A stretch of DNA of 64,000 bases from Frateuria_A sp051900425 (GTDB lineage Bacteria > Pseudomonadota > Gammaproteobacteria > Xanthomonadales > Rhodanobacteraceae): contig NZ_JBHZGK010000007.1 in assembly GCF_051900425.1 (NCBI RefSeq), forward strand, positions 62,001 through 126,000, read 5' to 3'. The notes beneath the pieces were generated by a model that was given only the letters and a program-made list of their open reading frames with translations, ran no database searches and was not told the DNA's origin. Below are positions 17,519-27,184 of the stretch, in pieces. Each line of letters opens with the position of its first letter. The stretch's first letter is position 1. The translations under genes and the position numbers were made by a program.

Positions 17519-18304
17519 TTACATCAGGTTGCGGCCGTGGAACAGTTCCTCGATCTCGCGCTTGAGCAGCGACTCGATCCGCTGGCGCTCCTTGAACGAA
17601 AGGTCGTCCGCGTGCGCCTCGAACAGATAGGTGTCCAGGTCGAAGTCCTTGATGTGCATCTTCGTGTGGAAGATGTTCTCCTGGTAGACGTTGACGTCGA
17701 ACATCTCGTACTTCTGGCGGATGTGGCGCGCCAGGTAGTCCTGCACCGAGTTGATCTTGTGGTCGATGAAGTGCTTCTTGCCCTTCACGTCGCGGGTGAA
17801 GCCGCGCACGCGGTAGTCGCACACCACGATGTCCGACTCGAAGCTGTCGATCAGGTAGTTCAGCGCCTTCAGCGGCGAGATCACGCCGCAGGTGGCCACG
17901 TCGATGTCTGCGCGGAAGGTCGCGATACCGTTGTGCGGATGCGTTTCCGGATAGGTGTGGACGGTGATGTGGCTCTTGTCCATGTGCGCCACCACGGCAC
18001 CGGAGATGGTGTCGCGGCCAAGCTTCTCGACCACCGGCTCCTCGGAGATGAGGATGGTGACCGAGGCGCCCTGCGGGTCGTAGTCCTGGCGCGCGATGTT
18101 GAGGATGTTCGCGCCGATGATCTCCGCCACGTCGGTGAGGATCTGCGTCAGGCGATCGGCGTCGTACTGCTCGTCGATGTATTCGATGTAACGCTGGCGC
18201 TGGTCTTCGGACACCGCGTAGCAGATGTCGTAGATGTTGAAGCTCAGAGCCTTGGTCAGGTTGTTGAAGCCCTGCAGGCGCAGGCGCGGGAGCGGTTTCA
18301 CCAC
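17519..18304 (-). CDS. speD: S-adenosylmethionine decarboxylase proenzyme (E. coli type)
   Basis: SpeD makes decarboxylated SAM for spermidine synthesis and self-cleaves to form a pyruvoyl cofactor. The cleavage site is in HMDKSHITVHTYPE; the serine becomes the pyruvoyl group. Other E. coli-type features are LRLQGFNNLTKALSFNIYDICYA, IIGANILNIARQDYDPQGAS, CGVISPLKALNYLI and the C-terminal FHGRNL. The start is the first of two adjacent GTG codons (18304), seven bases after a GGAG core, giving 261 residues (E. coli 264). The frame is open farther upstream but without homology. It is divergent from clp. Confidence 0.93.
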   Translation of the reverse strand: MVKPLPRLRLQGFNNLTKALSFNIYDICYAVSEDQRQRYIEYIDEQYDADRLTQILTDVAEIIGANILNIARQDYDPQGASVTILISEEPVVEKLGRDTISGAVVAHMDKSHITVHTYPETHPHNGIATFRADIDVATCGVISPLKALNYLIDSFESDIVVCDYRVRGFTRDVKGKKHFIDHKINSVQDYLARHIRQKYEMFDVNVYQENIFHTKMHIKDFDLDTYLFEAHADDLSFKERQRIESLLKREIEELFHGRNLM

Positions 18305-18527
18305 GGCGACTCTCCATGGCCGGGATACGGCCAGCAGATGAGGCGGGTTAGCAGCAAGGGTCCCCGCGAAAAGAAAAAGACGCGCCAGGACCCTCATCCT
18401 GCGCGACCCGAGTTTCCGGCTGGCGTGCAGCCTGGCCGAAAGACTTCGAAGTATGCGGCAAAACCCGGGAAAACAGAACTCACGGGTGCAAGCGCGTCAT
18501 CTCTTGATCAGGCGAGACGCGTGATGC

Positions 18528-19271
18528 ATGGTAACGCCATGGCGGCAGCGCCTTGGCTCACCAGCGGATACTCTCGTGGCGCAACTCAAATACCAACTCC
18601 AGCAGGCATTCGAACGATCCCAGGCACCGCTGAGCTTCGCGCCGGACCCGGCATCGATGGAGCGCTTCCTGGCCCTGTGCCATCGCCGGCGCTACCCCGG
18701 CAAGACCGCGATCATTCGCCCGGGTGATCCAGCCAATACGCTCTACTACATCATCGAAGGCTCGCTCGCGGTCTGCACCGAGGACGAGCAGGGTCGCGAA
18801 TTGATCCTGGCCTACTTGAACCGCGGCCAGTTCATCGGCGAGATGGGCCTGTTCGTCGAGCAGGCGCAGCGCGAGTCGATCGTGCGCAGCCGCACCCCTT
18901 GCGAGATGGCCGAGATCAGCTACGAGCGTCTGTTCCAGCTGATGGAAGGCCCGCTGCGCGAGGAATGCCCGAAGATCCTCTTCGCGATCGGCTCGCAGCT
19001 GACCAACCGCCTGCTGCGCACCTCGCGCCAGGTCAGCCGCATGGCCTTCATGGACGTCACCAACCGCATCTCGCGTACGCTGCTGGACCTGTGCCAGGAG
19101 CCCGACGCCATGACCCATCCGGACGGCACGCAGATCCGCATCTCGCGCCAGGAAGTCAGCCGCATCGTGGGCTGCTCGCGCGAGATGGTCGGCCGCGTGC
19201 TCAAGCAACTCGAAGAGCAGGGCATGATCGACGTGTCCGGCAAGACGATCGTGGTCAAGGGCACGCGCTGA
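18528..19271 (+). CDS. clp: CRP/FNR-family regulator, Clp-like
   Basis: The 247-residue protein closely matches the layout of Xanthomonas Clp, a CRP homologue whose DNA binding is antagonised by c-di-GMP and which controls virulence, exoenzymes and motility. The cNMP-fold runs from about residue 40 (RFLALCHRRRYPGK, PGDPANTLYYIIEGSL, GQFIGEMGLFVEQ). The dimerisation helix (SRMAFMDVTNRISRTLLDL) and the HTH (ISRQEVSRIVGCSREMVGRVLKQLEEQG) follow. The clp-speD neighbourhood is also as I remember it in Xanthomonas. The first 20 residues are not conserved and the ATG at 18528 lacks a convincing ribosome site, so the start is uncertain. Confidence 0.88.
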   Translation: MVTPWRQRLGSPADTLVAQLKYQLQQAFERSQAPLSFAPDPASMERFLALCHRRRYPGKTAIIRPGDPANTLYYIIEGSLAVCTEDEQGRELILAYLNRGQFIGEMGLFVEQAQRESIVRSRTPCEMAEISYERLFQLMEGPLREECPKILFAIGSQLTNRLLRTSRQVSRMAFMDVTNRISRTLLDLCQEPDAMTHPDGTQIRISRQEVSRIVGCSREMVGRVLKQLEEQGMIDVSGKTIVVKGTR

Positions 19272-19308
19272 CGCTTCCCCCCCGCTGCCTACTGGTTACG
19301 CGGCAGCC

Positions 19309-20274
19309 TCAGGGCTGCCGCGTCGTTTCGGGCCGGTAGATCATGTAGACGTCCGCGCGCTCGTAGTGCGAGCCCGCGCGCACCGATGGCTGCATCACGA
19401 AGCCGGCCTTTTCGTACATCCGCAACGCCGTCTGCAGGCGGCTGTTCGATTCCAGGAACAGCGTCTTGCCGCCGCGCCGCTGGAACTCCGCGATGCACGC
19501 CTCGAGCAGGCGCTTGCCGGCGCCCAGGCCACGGAAGGTCTCGTCCACGCCCATCTTGGTCAGCTCGAACACGCCGGGCGATTCCTGCAGCAGTGCGCAG
19601 GTACCGATGACCGCCTCGCCCAGGCGGGCGAAATAGATCGCGCCGCCCGGCTGCAGGATGTAACGCTCGGGCTCGCCCAGCACCGCGCGGTCGATATCCT
19701 CGATGCGGAAATGGCGCTCCAGCCATTGCGCGTTCAAACGGTAGAAGTGTTCGCGTAACGCCGGCGCGTACGGGACGATCTCCAGCGGCGTCGCCTTGAT
19801 CGCCTTGTGCTCGGCCAGGATGGCGTCGGCTACCGGGCGCTCCTGCAGCGCGCGTTCGCAAGCTGCGATGGCGTCCAGCAGGTGGTTCGCCTGCGCTTCC
19901 AGCGAGGTGCCAACGCCGCGTTGCACGGCGCACCAGATCGGCCCGAGTCCGCCGAGCGCCGTGTGCGCCTTGTCGGTGAGTTCCAGCACGGTACGACGGC
20001 GGTCGGCCGGGTCACGCCGGCGGTGGACCATCCCGGCACGCACCAGCTTGTCGGTGAGCTGGCTCACGGCCGAATGGGTCTGGCCGATCGCCTGGGCCAC
20101 GTCGGTCACCGTGCTCGGGCCCGTATCCCACAGGTAACGCAGCACCGGCAGCCAACGCGATTCGATTGGCGCGCCGAGCGTGCGGTAAACCTGATCCGCC
20201 GCGCCGTAGAAGTGGTCGCTGAGTGCCTTCAGCCGGCTGCCGAGCGCCAGCTTGCCAAGCGATGCCAGATACAT
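19309..20274 (-). CDS. MarR-family regulator fused to a GNAT acetyltransferase
   Basis: A 321-residue two-domain protein. Residues 1-145 are a winged-helix MarR domain (STVTDVAQAIGQTHSAVSQL as recognition region, then DPADRRRTVLELT as the wing). Residues 165-315 are a GNAT domain with GAIYFARLGEAVIGTCAL, the acetyl-CoA loop VDETFRGLGAGKRLLEACI and the C-terminal RMYEKAGF. The fusion is a known bacterial architecture of unknown substrate. It may sense a small molecule and acetylate it, or acetylate a protein. It converges on clp. A GC-rich hairpin spanning about 19301-19322 covers its stop codon. Confidence 0.88.
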   Translation of the reverse strand: MYLASLGKLALGSRLKALSDHFYGAADQVYRTLGAPIESRWLPVLRYLWDTGPSTVTDVAQAIGQTHSAVSQLTDKLVRAGMVHRRRDPADRRRTVLELTDKAHTALGGLGPIWCAVQRGVGTSLEAQANHLLDAIAACERALQERPVADAILAEHKAIKATPLEIVPYAPALREHFYRLNAQWLERHFRIEDIDRAVLGEPERYILQPGGAIYFARLGEAVIGTCALLQESPGVFELTKMGVDETFRGLGAGKRLLEACIAEFQRRGGKTLFLESNSRLQTALRMYEKAGFVMQPSVRAGSHYERADVYMIYRPETTRQP

Positions 20275-20369
20275 GCGATGCGGCCGTCCAGGGATACGTA
20301 AGCACTAACGTATTTCGGACGGCGCAGGCTTGCAAGCTCCTCCGCGGGCACCTGGCCGGGTGCCGCTGG

Positions 20370-21044
20370 TCAGTGCCAGGCCACCCGCTCGAGCGACCGG
20401 CCCAGCGCCCGCTCGATCCGCTTGCACAGCTTCGGCGTGCCGTTGACCAGCACCGGTTCGGCTGCAGCCTTGAGCATGTGCAGGTCGTTGAGCGAATCGC
20501 CATACGCACGCTGCCAGGCAGGCACGCCATGCGCGGTGAGCGCCTTGAGCTTGCCGGCGCCGATGTTGTGGTGCGCGACGCGCAGGCCGAGCGGACCGGG
20601 TTTGAGCCGCGAGGCGACCAGCTCCACGCCAGCGAGCCCCAGCTGGGCAAGCAGGCTCTCGACCAGCGTGTGCTCGCAGCCGGTCACCACGATCACCCGC
20701 TCGCCCGCCGCCTGGTGGCGGCGCAACGCCCGCACGCCATCACGGCAGAAATGCCCCGGCCGCCGCACCAGTTCGGCGGCGAACGCGTCGACCGCGGCGC
20801 GGTAACGCTTTTCGTCCAGCCCCAGCAATGCGATGTGCACCAGCGGGCGTTGCAGCCGGCGCGTCAGCGGCCACAGCAGCATCAGCCACGGCAGGGCCAG
20901 CAACGCGAACAACTGGCGCAGGGTCGAGCGCGCGTAGCGCTCGCGCACGAACAAGGCGTAGGTGTCGGCGTGGGTGAGCACGCCATCGAAATCGAACAGC
21001 ACGACCGGCGGCACGTCGGCGGCGGGGGTGTCCTGCCCTTCCAT
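20370..21044 (-). CDS. HAD-superfamily phosphatase (subfamily IB-like)
   Basis: A 224-residue protein with HAD motif I VVLFDFDGVLTHADTYALF, motif II VIVVTGC near residue 120, a lysine in GAGKLKAL as motif III and AYGDSLNDLHMLKAA as motif IV. A helical cap lies at residues 30-105. This resembles PSP/SerB-like IB enzymes and membrane-associated HAD-IB proteins. The substrate is unknown. The ATG at 21044 is five bases after the trpC stop, so it is probably the last gene of the trpGDC transcript. Confidence 0.85.
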   Translation of the reverse strand: MEGQDTPAADVPPVVLFDFDGVLTHADTYALFVRERYARSTLRQLFALLALPWLMLLWPLTRRLQRPLVHIALLGLDEKRYRAAVDAFAAELVRRPGHFCRDGVRALRRHQAAGERVIVVTGCEHTLVESLLAQLGLAGVELVASRLKPGPLGLRVAHHNIGAGKLKALTAHGVPAWQRAYGDSLNDLHMLKAAAEPVLVNGTPKLCKRIERALGRSLERVAWH

Positions 21045-21048
21045 GGCG

Positions 21049-21843
21049 TCAGGCGGCGAACAGCCGCTCGAGCGCCTGGCCCGGATCCTCGGCCCGCATG
21101 AACGCCTCGCCGACCAGGAACGCGTGGATGCCGGCCTCGCGCAGGCGCGCCACGTCCTCGCGCGCATGGATGCCCGACTCGGCCACCAGCACGCGGTCGT
21201 CGTCGTCCATGCGCGGCTTGAGCGCGAGCGAGGTGTCCAGCGTGGTTTCGAAAGTGCGCAGGTTGCGGTTGTTCACGCCGATCAGCGGGACCGGCAGCGC
21301 CAGCGCGCGATCCAGTTCCGCCGCGTCGTGCACCTCGCACAGCACGTCCAGGTCGAGTTCGGCGGCGAGCAGCGACAGCTCCAGCAGCGCGGCATCGTCC
21401 AGCGCCGCGGCGATCAGCAGGATGCAGTCGGCGCCGATCGCGCGGGCCTCGTACACCTGGTAGGGGTCGACGATGAAGTCCTTGCGCAGCAGCGGCAGCG
21501 CGCAGGCCTCGCGCGCCTGTTGCAGGTACGCCTCGCTGCCCTGGAAGAAGTCGCGGTCGGTCAGCACCGACAGGCAGGCGGCGCCGCCGGCGGCATAGCT
21601 GCGCGCGATGGCGGCCGGGTCGAAGTCGGCGCGGATCACGCCCTTGCTGGGGCTGGCCTTCTTCACCTCGGCGATCACCGCCGGCAGGCCGGCGGCGAGC
21701 TTGTCCTCGATCGCGGCGGCGAAGCCGCGGGTGGGCGGCAGGTCATCGATGCGCGAGGCGAGCTCGGACAACGGCAGCGCGGCGCTGCGTTCGGCGATTT
21801 CCTCCGCCTTGCGGGCGAGGATACGTTGCAGGATGTCGGTCAT
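21049..21843 (-). CDS. trpC: Indole-3-glycerol-phosphate synthase
   Basis: TrpC closes the indole ring in tryptophan synthesis. The 264-residue monofunctional enzyme has ILQRILARKAEEIAER, PAVIAEVKKASPSKGVIR (catalytic lysine), SVLTDRDFFQG, PLLRKDFIVDPYQVYEARAIGADCILLI, GVNNRNLRTFE and LVAESGIH, the full set of (beta/alpha)8 active-site motifs. TrpF is not fused, as in most proteobacteria outside the enterics. The start is ATG at 21843. A REP element separates it from trpD. Confidence 0.97.
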   Translation of the reverse strand: MTDILQRILARKAEEIAERSAALPLSELASRIDDLPPTRGFAAAIEDKLAAGLPAVIAEVKKASPSKGVIRADFDPAAIARSYAAGGAACLSVLTDRDFFQGSEAYLQQAREACALPLLRKDFIVDPYQVYEARAIGADCILLIAAALDDAALLELSLLAAELDLDVLCEVHDAAELDRALALPVPLIGVNNRNLRTFETTLDTSLALKPRMDDDDRVLVAESGIHAREDVARLREAGIHAFLVGEAFMRAEDPGQALERLFAA

Positions 21844-21854
21844 GGCGTCGAAAG

Positions 21855-21929
21855 GTAGGGGCGCACCTGTGCGCGAAAAGCCAACGGAGCGGCGAGCGGT
21901 GCGCCGGTCGCGCAAAGGTGCGCTCCTAC
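21855..21929. repeat. REP-type inverted repeat (GTAGG family) between trpD and trpC
   Basis: GTAGGGGCGCACCTGTGCGCG at the left end pairs with CGCGCAAAGGTGCGCTCCTAC at the right end around a loop of about 30 bases. The trpD stop codon lies inside the right arm. Relatives occur at 42669, 42757, 42958, 43042 and 60752. Confidence 0.8.
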
Positions 21930-23005
21930 ATGGCGAGCCTGCGCGTCGCGGCGATGAATTGCATCATTTTCGCACGCGCGGCGCCGCTGGCGATGGTGTG
22001 GCGCGCCAGCGCGATGCCTTCGTCGATGTCCCCCGCCACGCCGGAGGTGTAGAGCGCCGCACCGGCGTTGAGGCACACGATGTCGTGGGCTACGCCGTGG
22101 CGGCCGCCGAGCGCATCGAGCAGCATCGCGCGCGATTCGTCCACGCTCTCCACCCGCAGATTACGGCTGGAGGCCATGGCCAGGCCGAAGTCCTCCGGCT
22201 CGATCTCGTACTCGCGCACCTCGCCGCCGCGCAGTTCACCGACCAGCGTGGCCGCACCCAGCGAGATCTCGTCCATGCCGTCACGGCCCCACACCACCAT
22301 CGCATGGCGCGCGCCCAGCGCCTGCAGCACGCGCACCTGGATGCCGACCAGGTCGGGATGGAAGACGCCCATCAGGATGTTCGGCGCGCCGGCCGGGTTG
22401 GTCAGCGGCCCCAGGATGTTGAACAGCGTGCGTACACCCATTTCCTTGCGCACCGGCGCGACCACCTTCATCGCCGGATGGTGGTTCGGCGCGAACATGA
22501 AACCGATGCCGGTCTCTTCCATGCACTGGGCGACCTGCGCCGGGTTCAGGTCGATCACCGCGCCCAGCGCCTCGAGCACGTCCGCGCTGCCGGATTTGGA
22601 GGAGACGCTGCGCCCGCCGTGCTTGGCCACGCGCGCACCGGCCGCCGCGGCGACGAACATCGATGCGGTGGAAATGTTGAAGCTCGACGCGCCGTCGCCG
22701 CCGGTGCCGACGATGTCGACAAGATGTTGATTGCCGGCAGCAGGGTCGCTGCCGTCGGCGGATGCACCGGAAAACGGGATCTTGGCGGAGAGCTCGCGCA
22801 TCACCCGCGCCGCCCCGGTGATTTCGCCCACGGTTTCCTTCTTGACGCGCAGGCCGGTGATGATCGCCGCCGTCATCAGCGGACTGACCTCGCCGCGCAT
22901 GATCTGGCGCATCAGCGCGATCATCTCGTCGTGGAAGATCTCGCGGTGTTCGATGGTGCGCTGGAGCGCCTCCTGCGGCGTGATCGAAATCTCGCGCGGA
23001 CTCAT
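21926..23005 (-). CDS. trpD: Anthranilate phosphoribosyltransferase
   Basis: TrpD joins anthranilate to PRPP. The 359-residue protein has the PRPP-binding VDIVGTGGDGASSFNISTAS near residue 95, VAKHGGRSVSSKSGSADVLEALG, the anthranilate-channel FAPNHHPAM, VRKEMGVRTLFNILGPLTNP and GRDGMDEISL. It is monofunctional (not fused to TrpG). Its ATG overlaps the trpG stop (ATGA, 23002-23005). The stop lies within a REP arm. Confidence 0.97.
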   Translation of the reverse strand: MSPREISITPQEALQRTIEHREIFHDEMIALMRQIMRGEVSPLMTAAIITGLRVKKETVGEITGAARVMRELSAKIPFSGASADGSDPAAGNQHLVDIVGTGGDGASSFNISTASMFVAAAAGARVAKHGGRSVSSKSGSADVLEALGAVIDLNPAQVAQCMEETGIGFMFAPNHHPAMKVVAPVRKEMGVRTLFNILGPLTNPAGAPNILMGVFHPDLVGIQVRVLQALGARHAMVVWGRDGMDEISLGAATLVGELRGGEVREYEIEPEDFGLAMASSRNLRVESVDESRAMLLDALGGRHGVAHDIVCLNAGAALYTSGVAGDIDEGIALARHTIASGAARAKMMQFIAATRRLAM

Positions 23006-23601
23006 GCAGCCAGCTTCCGCCGCGGCAGGCCAAGGAAGTTGGCCAGCAGGTCGTGGCCGTACTGCGTCAGGATCGACTCCGGGTGGAACTGCACGCCCTC
23101 GACCGGCAGCGTCTTGTGGCGCAGGCCCATGATCTCGTCGATCGAGCCGTCCGCGTGTTCGGTCCACGCGGTGACTTCCAGGCAGTCCGGCAGCGAGCCC
23201 TGCTCGACCACCAGCGAGTGGTAGCGCGTGGCCTCGAACGGATCCGGCAGGCCGGCGAACACGCCCTGCCCGCGATGGCGTACCGGCGAGGTCTTGCCAT
23301 GCATGATCTGCTTGGCGCGGATCACCTTGCCGCCGAACGCCTGCCCGATCGCCTGGTGGCCCAGGCACACGCCGAACACCGGAATCTCCCCGGCCAGTTC
23401 GCGCAGCACCGCGAGCGACACGCCCGCGTCGTCCGGCGTACCGGGCCCGGGCGAAATCATGATGTGCGAGGGCCTGAGCGCGCGGATGCCGGCCACGTCC
23501 AGCGCATCGTTGCGCACCACCTTCACCTCCTGCCCCAGCTCGCCGAGGTACTGGACGAGGTTGAAGGTAAAGCTGTCGTAGTTGTCGATCATCAGGAGCA
23601 T
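23002..23601 (-). CDS. trpG: Anthranilate synthase component II (glutamine amidotransferase)
   Basis: TrpG supplies ammonia to TrpE and often also to PabB. The class I amidotransferase triad is visible: Cys in VFGVCLGHQAIGQAFGG (near residue 80), His and Glu in EGVQFHPESILT (near 170). LLMIDNYDSFTFNLVQYL and SPGPGTPDDAGVS are the N-terminal signatures. I use the ATG at 23601, giving 199 residues; an in-frame GTG nine bases upstream is less likely. The trpE partner is 29 kb away on the same strand. Confidence 0.97.
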   Translation of the reverse strand: MLLMIDNYDSFTFNLVQYLGELGQEVKVVRNDALDVAGIRALRPSHIMISPGPGTPDDAGVSLAVLRELAGEIPVFGVCLGHQAIGQAFGGKVIRAKQIMHGKTSPVRHRGQGVFAGLPDPFEATRYHSLVVEQGSLPDCLEVTAWTEHADGSIDEIMGLRHKTLPVEGVQFHPESILTQYGHDLLANFLGLPRRKLAA

Positions 23602-23721
23602 GGCGGACACGCGGGCTACGGGCGAATCGGCATGATAGCCGGGCCAGGCGGCCGACGCTTCGGCCAGCAGGCATGCCGCGGGAGAGTCCCGCGGAATTCG
23701 AATGCGACTGGCCGATCGCCG

Positions 23722-24888
23722 TTACGGAGCCGCCGCTCCAGCAGCAGGGCGCAGCCGCTGCGGACTGAGCATCGCGGCCGAAAGGCCCGCATCCGCCAGG
23801 TGCCCGGGCAACCGCCGTCCAAGCGCCAGGCTGGCGCAGGACTCGCCCATGGCGGCGCTGGTCTGGATGCCGTAGCCGCCCTGGGCGGCGACCCAGAAGA
23901 AGCCCGGTGCGTCGGGCGCGAAGCCGCCGACCAGGTCGCCGTCGGCGACGAAGGAGCGCAGGCCGGCCCAGGTGCGGGTCGGGCGGCGGATCTCCATGGT
24001 GGTGGCCTGCTCGATGTTGTGGATGCCGAGCGCGATGTCGTACTCCTCCGGCTGCACGTCGTGCGGGTCGACCGGGTCGGCATTGGCGGCCGAGCCGAGC
24101 AGCAGGCCGGCGTCCGGCTTGAAGTAGAAGGTCTCGGCAACGTCGCAGATGAACGGCCAGCGATGCACGTCCACTCCGGCCGGCGGCTCGAACACGAAGG
24201 CCGAGCGGCGCTTAGGCTGCAGGCCCAGTGGCGCGACACCGGCCAGGCGTGCGACCTGGTCGGCCCAGGCGCCGGCCGCGTCGAGCAGCAGCGGTGCGCG
24301 GTAAACGGTCTCGCCGGCGTCGACTTCCCAGCCGGCCGCGGTGCGCTCGATCGCGCGGATGGCGACGTCCAGGCGCAGCTGCCCGCCGCGCGCGCGCAGG
24401 CCGCGCAGGAAGCCCTGGTGCAGTTCGTTGACGTCGATGTCGGCCGCGCCGGGTTCGTGCATGCCGATGTGCGCCGCTTCCGGCTTCAGCACCGGCACGC
24501 TCGCGCGCAGGCGGGCGGCGTCGTGCAGTTCGAGGTCGCGCGTGTACGGCAGGATCGCCTCGTACTCGGCGCGCACCCGGTCGGCATCCGCCGCGGTGCC
24601 GATCACGGTCGCGCCGCGTCGCGTCAGGATCGGCGCGCTGGCAAAGCCCTCCGGCGGGCGGGCGAGAAACGGCCGGGTCGCACGGGTCAGCGCGCGCACC
24701 TGCGGCGAGCCGTAGGTTTCGCTGAACAGCGCGGCCGAGCGGCCGGTCGAATGCATGCCCGCGTAGCTCTCGCGCTCGAGCACCAGCACGCGTGCGTGCG
24801 GCGCGAGGAAGTAGGCCACCGAGGCACCGGCCATGCCGGCGCCGATCACGATCACGTCGGTTTCGATCGATTGCATGCGCGTGCTCAT
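23722..24888 (-). CDS. dauA: FAD-dependent D-arginine/D-amino-acid dehydrogenase (DauA-like)
   Basis: The enzyme oxidises D-amino acids to 2-oxo acids and ammonia. As I recall Pseudomonas aeruginosa DauA, the match is close throughout: VIVIGAGMAGASVAYFL (FAD Rossmann), LERESYAGMHSTGRSAALF, GADIDVNELHQGFLRGLRARGG, LGLQPKRRSAFVFEPP, FYFKPDAGLLLGSAANADPV and TWAGLRSFVADGDLVGG...FFWVAAQGGYGIQTSAAMGE. DauA prefers D-Arg and D-Lys but has a broad range. As the last gene of the minus-strand muropeptide set it could consume D-amino acids released from peptidoglycan. The 388-residue length is slightly longer than DauA (375). The upstream gap holds a homopolymer anomaly. Confidence 0.88.
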   Translation of the reverse strand: MSTRMQSIETDVIVIGAGMAGASVAYFLAPHARVLVLERESYAGMHSTGRSAALFSETYGSPQVRALTRATRPFLARPPEGFASAPILTRRGATVIGTAADADRVRAEYEAILPYTRDLELHDAARLRASVPVLKPEAAHIGMHEPGAADIDVNELHQGFLRGLRARGGQLRLDVAIRAIERTAAGWEVDAGETVYRAPLLLDAAGAWADQVARLAGVAPLGLQPKRRSAFVFEPPAGVDVHRWPFICDVAETFYFKPDAGLLLGSAANADPVDPHDVQPEEYDIALGIHNIEQATTMEIRRPTRTWAGLRSFVADGDLVGGFAPDAPGFFWVAAQGGYGIQTSAAMGESCASLALGRRLPGHLADAGLSAAMLSPQRLRPAAGAAAP

Positions 24889-24897
24889 CTGCTTTGA

Positions 24898-25080
<183 letters not shown>

Positions 25081-26308
25081 CCGACGTCATGCGACTGCCG
25101 CGCCACCACGCTGGTCGCGGCGACGTCGGCGGTGACGTTGCCCAGGGTGGCGAAGGCGTCCGGCAGCGTGTCGACCGCCAGCATCAGGCCCAGCGGCCCG
25201 ACCGGCAGGCCCATCGACTGCGCCACCGGGAGGTTGGTGGCGATAAAGGTGACCGCGCCTGGCAGGCCCACCGAGCCCAGGCTGATCACCACCGCCAGCA
25301 CCGCACCGGCGACCAGCTGGGTGGCCGACAGGTCGATGCCATACGCCCAGGCGATGAACGCGGCCGAGGTCAGGTACTGCACCGGGCTGGTCAGGCGGCA
25401 CAGGGTCACCGCCATCGGCAGCACCAGCGAGTTGACCTGCCTGGGGTAACCCAGCCGCTGCTCGGCGCTTTCGAGCATCGCCGGCAGCGAAGCGAGCGAC
25501 GACTGCGTGCTGATCGCCACCGCCTGCGGCGGCAGCAACGCACTGGCGAAGCGGCGCAGCTTCTCGCCGCCCCAGACCACCGCCACCACGTACATCATTG
25601 CGGTCACCGCCAGGTACAGGACGATCTCCGCCAGCACGTACACACCCAGCGCGCTCAGCATGCCCAGTCCCGAACGCGCGCATACGCCCAGGATCAGCGC
25701 GAACACGCCCAGCGGCGCCACCCACAGCACCCAGCGCACGATCACGATCATGGCGTCGGCGATGGCCTGGAAGAACTCCACCAGCATCGCCCGCCGCGCC
25801 GGCGCGATGCGCGTGAGCGCGAAGCCCAGGAACAGCGCGAACACCACCAGCGGCAGCATCGCGCTCTGCGCGGCGGCCATGATCGCGTTGCTGGGGATCA
25901 TCGCCACCAGCGCTGCCGACCAGCTCACCGGGCCGGTCTGGGCGGCCGTGCCGACGACCGCATGATCCAGCGCGGTGCGCAGCGCCGGGTTGTGCGGGAA
26001 CAGCGAGAACAGCGCCGGCGCGGCGGCCGCGGTGAACAAGGCGCCGAGCAGCAACAGCAGGATGAACACCACGATCGCCCGCCGCGCGATGCGTCCGGAG
26101 GCCGCCGCGTCGGTCGCCGTGTTGACGCCCACCACCACCAGCGCCAGCACCAGCGGCACCACGGTCATCTGCAAGGCGTTCAGCCAGAGCTTGCCGATCG
26201 GCTGCACCACGTCGGCCACCTGCGTGGCGACCAGCGGGTTCCATGCGGCCAGGGCCAGGCCGAGGATGGCGCCGGCCGCCAGGCCGCCCAGCACGCGCGC
26301 GGTGGGGC

Positions 26309-27073
26309 TCATCGGGCGGCATCCCCGAGCGCCGGCAGGCGCCAGTCGGCTTGCAGCTTTTCGTACGCAGGTGTGGGCATCAGCACGAACACCGGATGAT
26401 CGTCCGGACGCAGCCAGGCCAGCAGGCGATGCATCAGCGAAGGGTCCATGGCGGTGCAGCCGGTGGTCGCATCGACCGGCGACTTCCACAGATGGGCGAA
26501 GATGCAGCTGCCGCCCCGCGCACGTTGCTGCGGGTTGTGCTCGATCACGAAGCCCTGGGCGTAGCGCTGGTCGCCGTGGACGTGGATGTCGCGGCGCATC
26601 GGTTCGGTCGAACCTTCGACGGCCTTCTCGCCCACCACCTTCGCGTCGACGATGCGGTTGTACTGCGGCGAGCCGCTGACATCGACGCAGTAATCGCTGG
26701 CAGTCAGCGCGCGGTAGGGCATGGCGGTATCGGCCTTGGCCGCGTAGCCGAACGCCTCGCCGATGTCGAACACGCCGGCCGGGCTGCGCAGGTCGCCCTC
26801 GCGCTTGACCGGACCGTCGTGGCGCGGAGCATTCAGCCCCAGCCCCCAGGCGGCGCCGGCCTTGCCGATGGTGACCGGCGCGGGCGCGCCGATTTCCTTC
26901 CAGCCGTTGGCGGTGCGCGCGTAGGTGCGCAGGGTCCCGTGGTCGACGTTCCAGCCGGGCGTGGTGACCACCACCATCTGGCGGGCATCGGACCAGGCGC
27001 CCGGTTCGTCGGCCCGTGCATGGCCCGTGCCGGCAAGGGCAAGCATCAACAGGAGTGGCAGGCGGACGGACAT
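26309..27073 (-). CDS. L,D-transpeptidase (YkuD) family periplasmic protein
   Basis: A 254-residue secreted protein with signal peptide (LPLLLMLALAGTGHA, cleavage before DEPGAW). The C-terminal half has the YkuD-type catalytic pattern: HVHGDQRYAQGFVIEHNP, then CIFAHLWKSPVDATTGCTAMD, with the catalytic cysteine in TGCTAM and histidines upstream. This subgroup often acts as an L,D-carboxypeptidase or remains uncharacterised. In this locus, trimming of stem peptides is plausible. It shares an ATGA overlap with the downstream symporter and is separated from rpiR by a REP element. Confidence 0.85.
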   Translation of the reverse strand: MSVRLPLLLMLALAGTGHARADEPGAWSDARQMVVVTTPGWNVDHGTLRTYARTANGWKEIGAPAPVTIGKAGAAWGLGLNAPRHDGPVKREGDLRSPAGVFDIGEAFGYAAKADTAMPYRALTASDYCVDVSGSPQYNRIVDAKVVGEKAVEGSTEPMRRDIHVHGDQRYAQGFVIEHNPQQRARGGSCIFAHLWKSPVDATTGCTAMDPSLMHRLLAWLRPDDHPVFVLMPTPAYEKLQADWRLPALGDAAR

Positions 27074-27099
27074 GGATACCTCACGCGGAACGGACGGCA

Positions 27100-27167
27100 T
27101 AGGGTGGGCTTCAGCCCACCATGGTGGTTCGGGCGAGCAGGGCGTGGTGGGCTGAAGCCCACCCTAC
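27100..27167. repeat. Inverted repeat of the TAGGGTGGGCTTCAGCCCACC family
   Basis: TAGGGTGGGCTTCAGCCCACC at the left and GGTGGGCTGAAGCCCACCCTAC at the right form a large imperfect stem. Each arm is itself palindromic (GTGGGCT-TCA-AGCCCAC type). Similar elements are at 29158, 62019 and 63917. Confidence 0.85.
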
Positions 27168-27184
27168 GGGGCCAGGCACACGCA

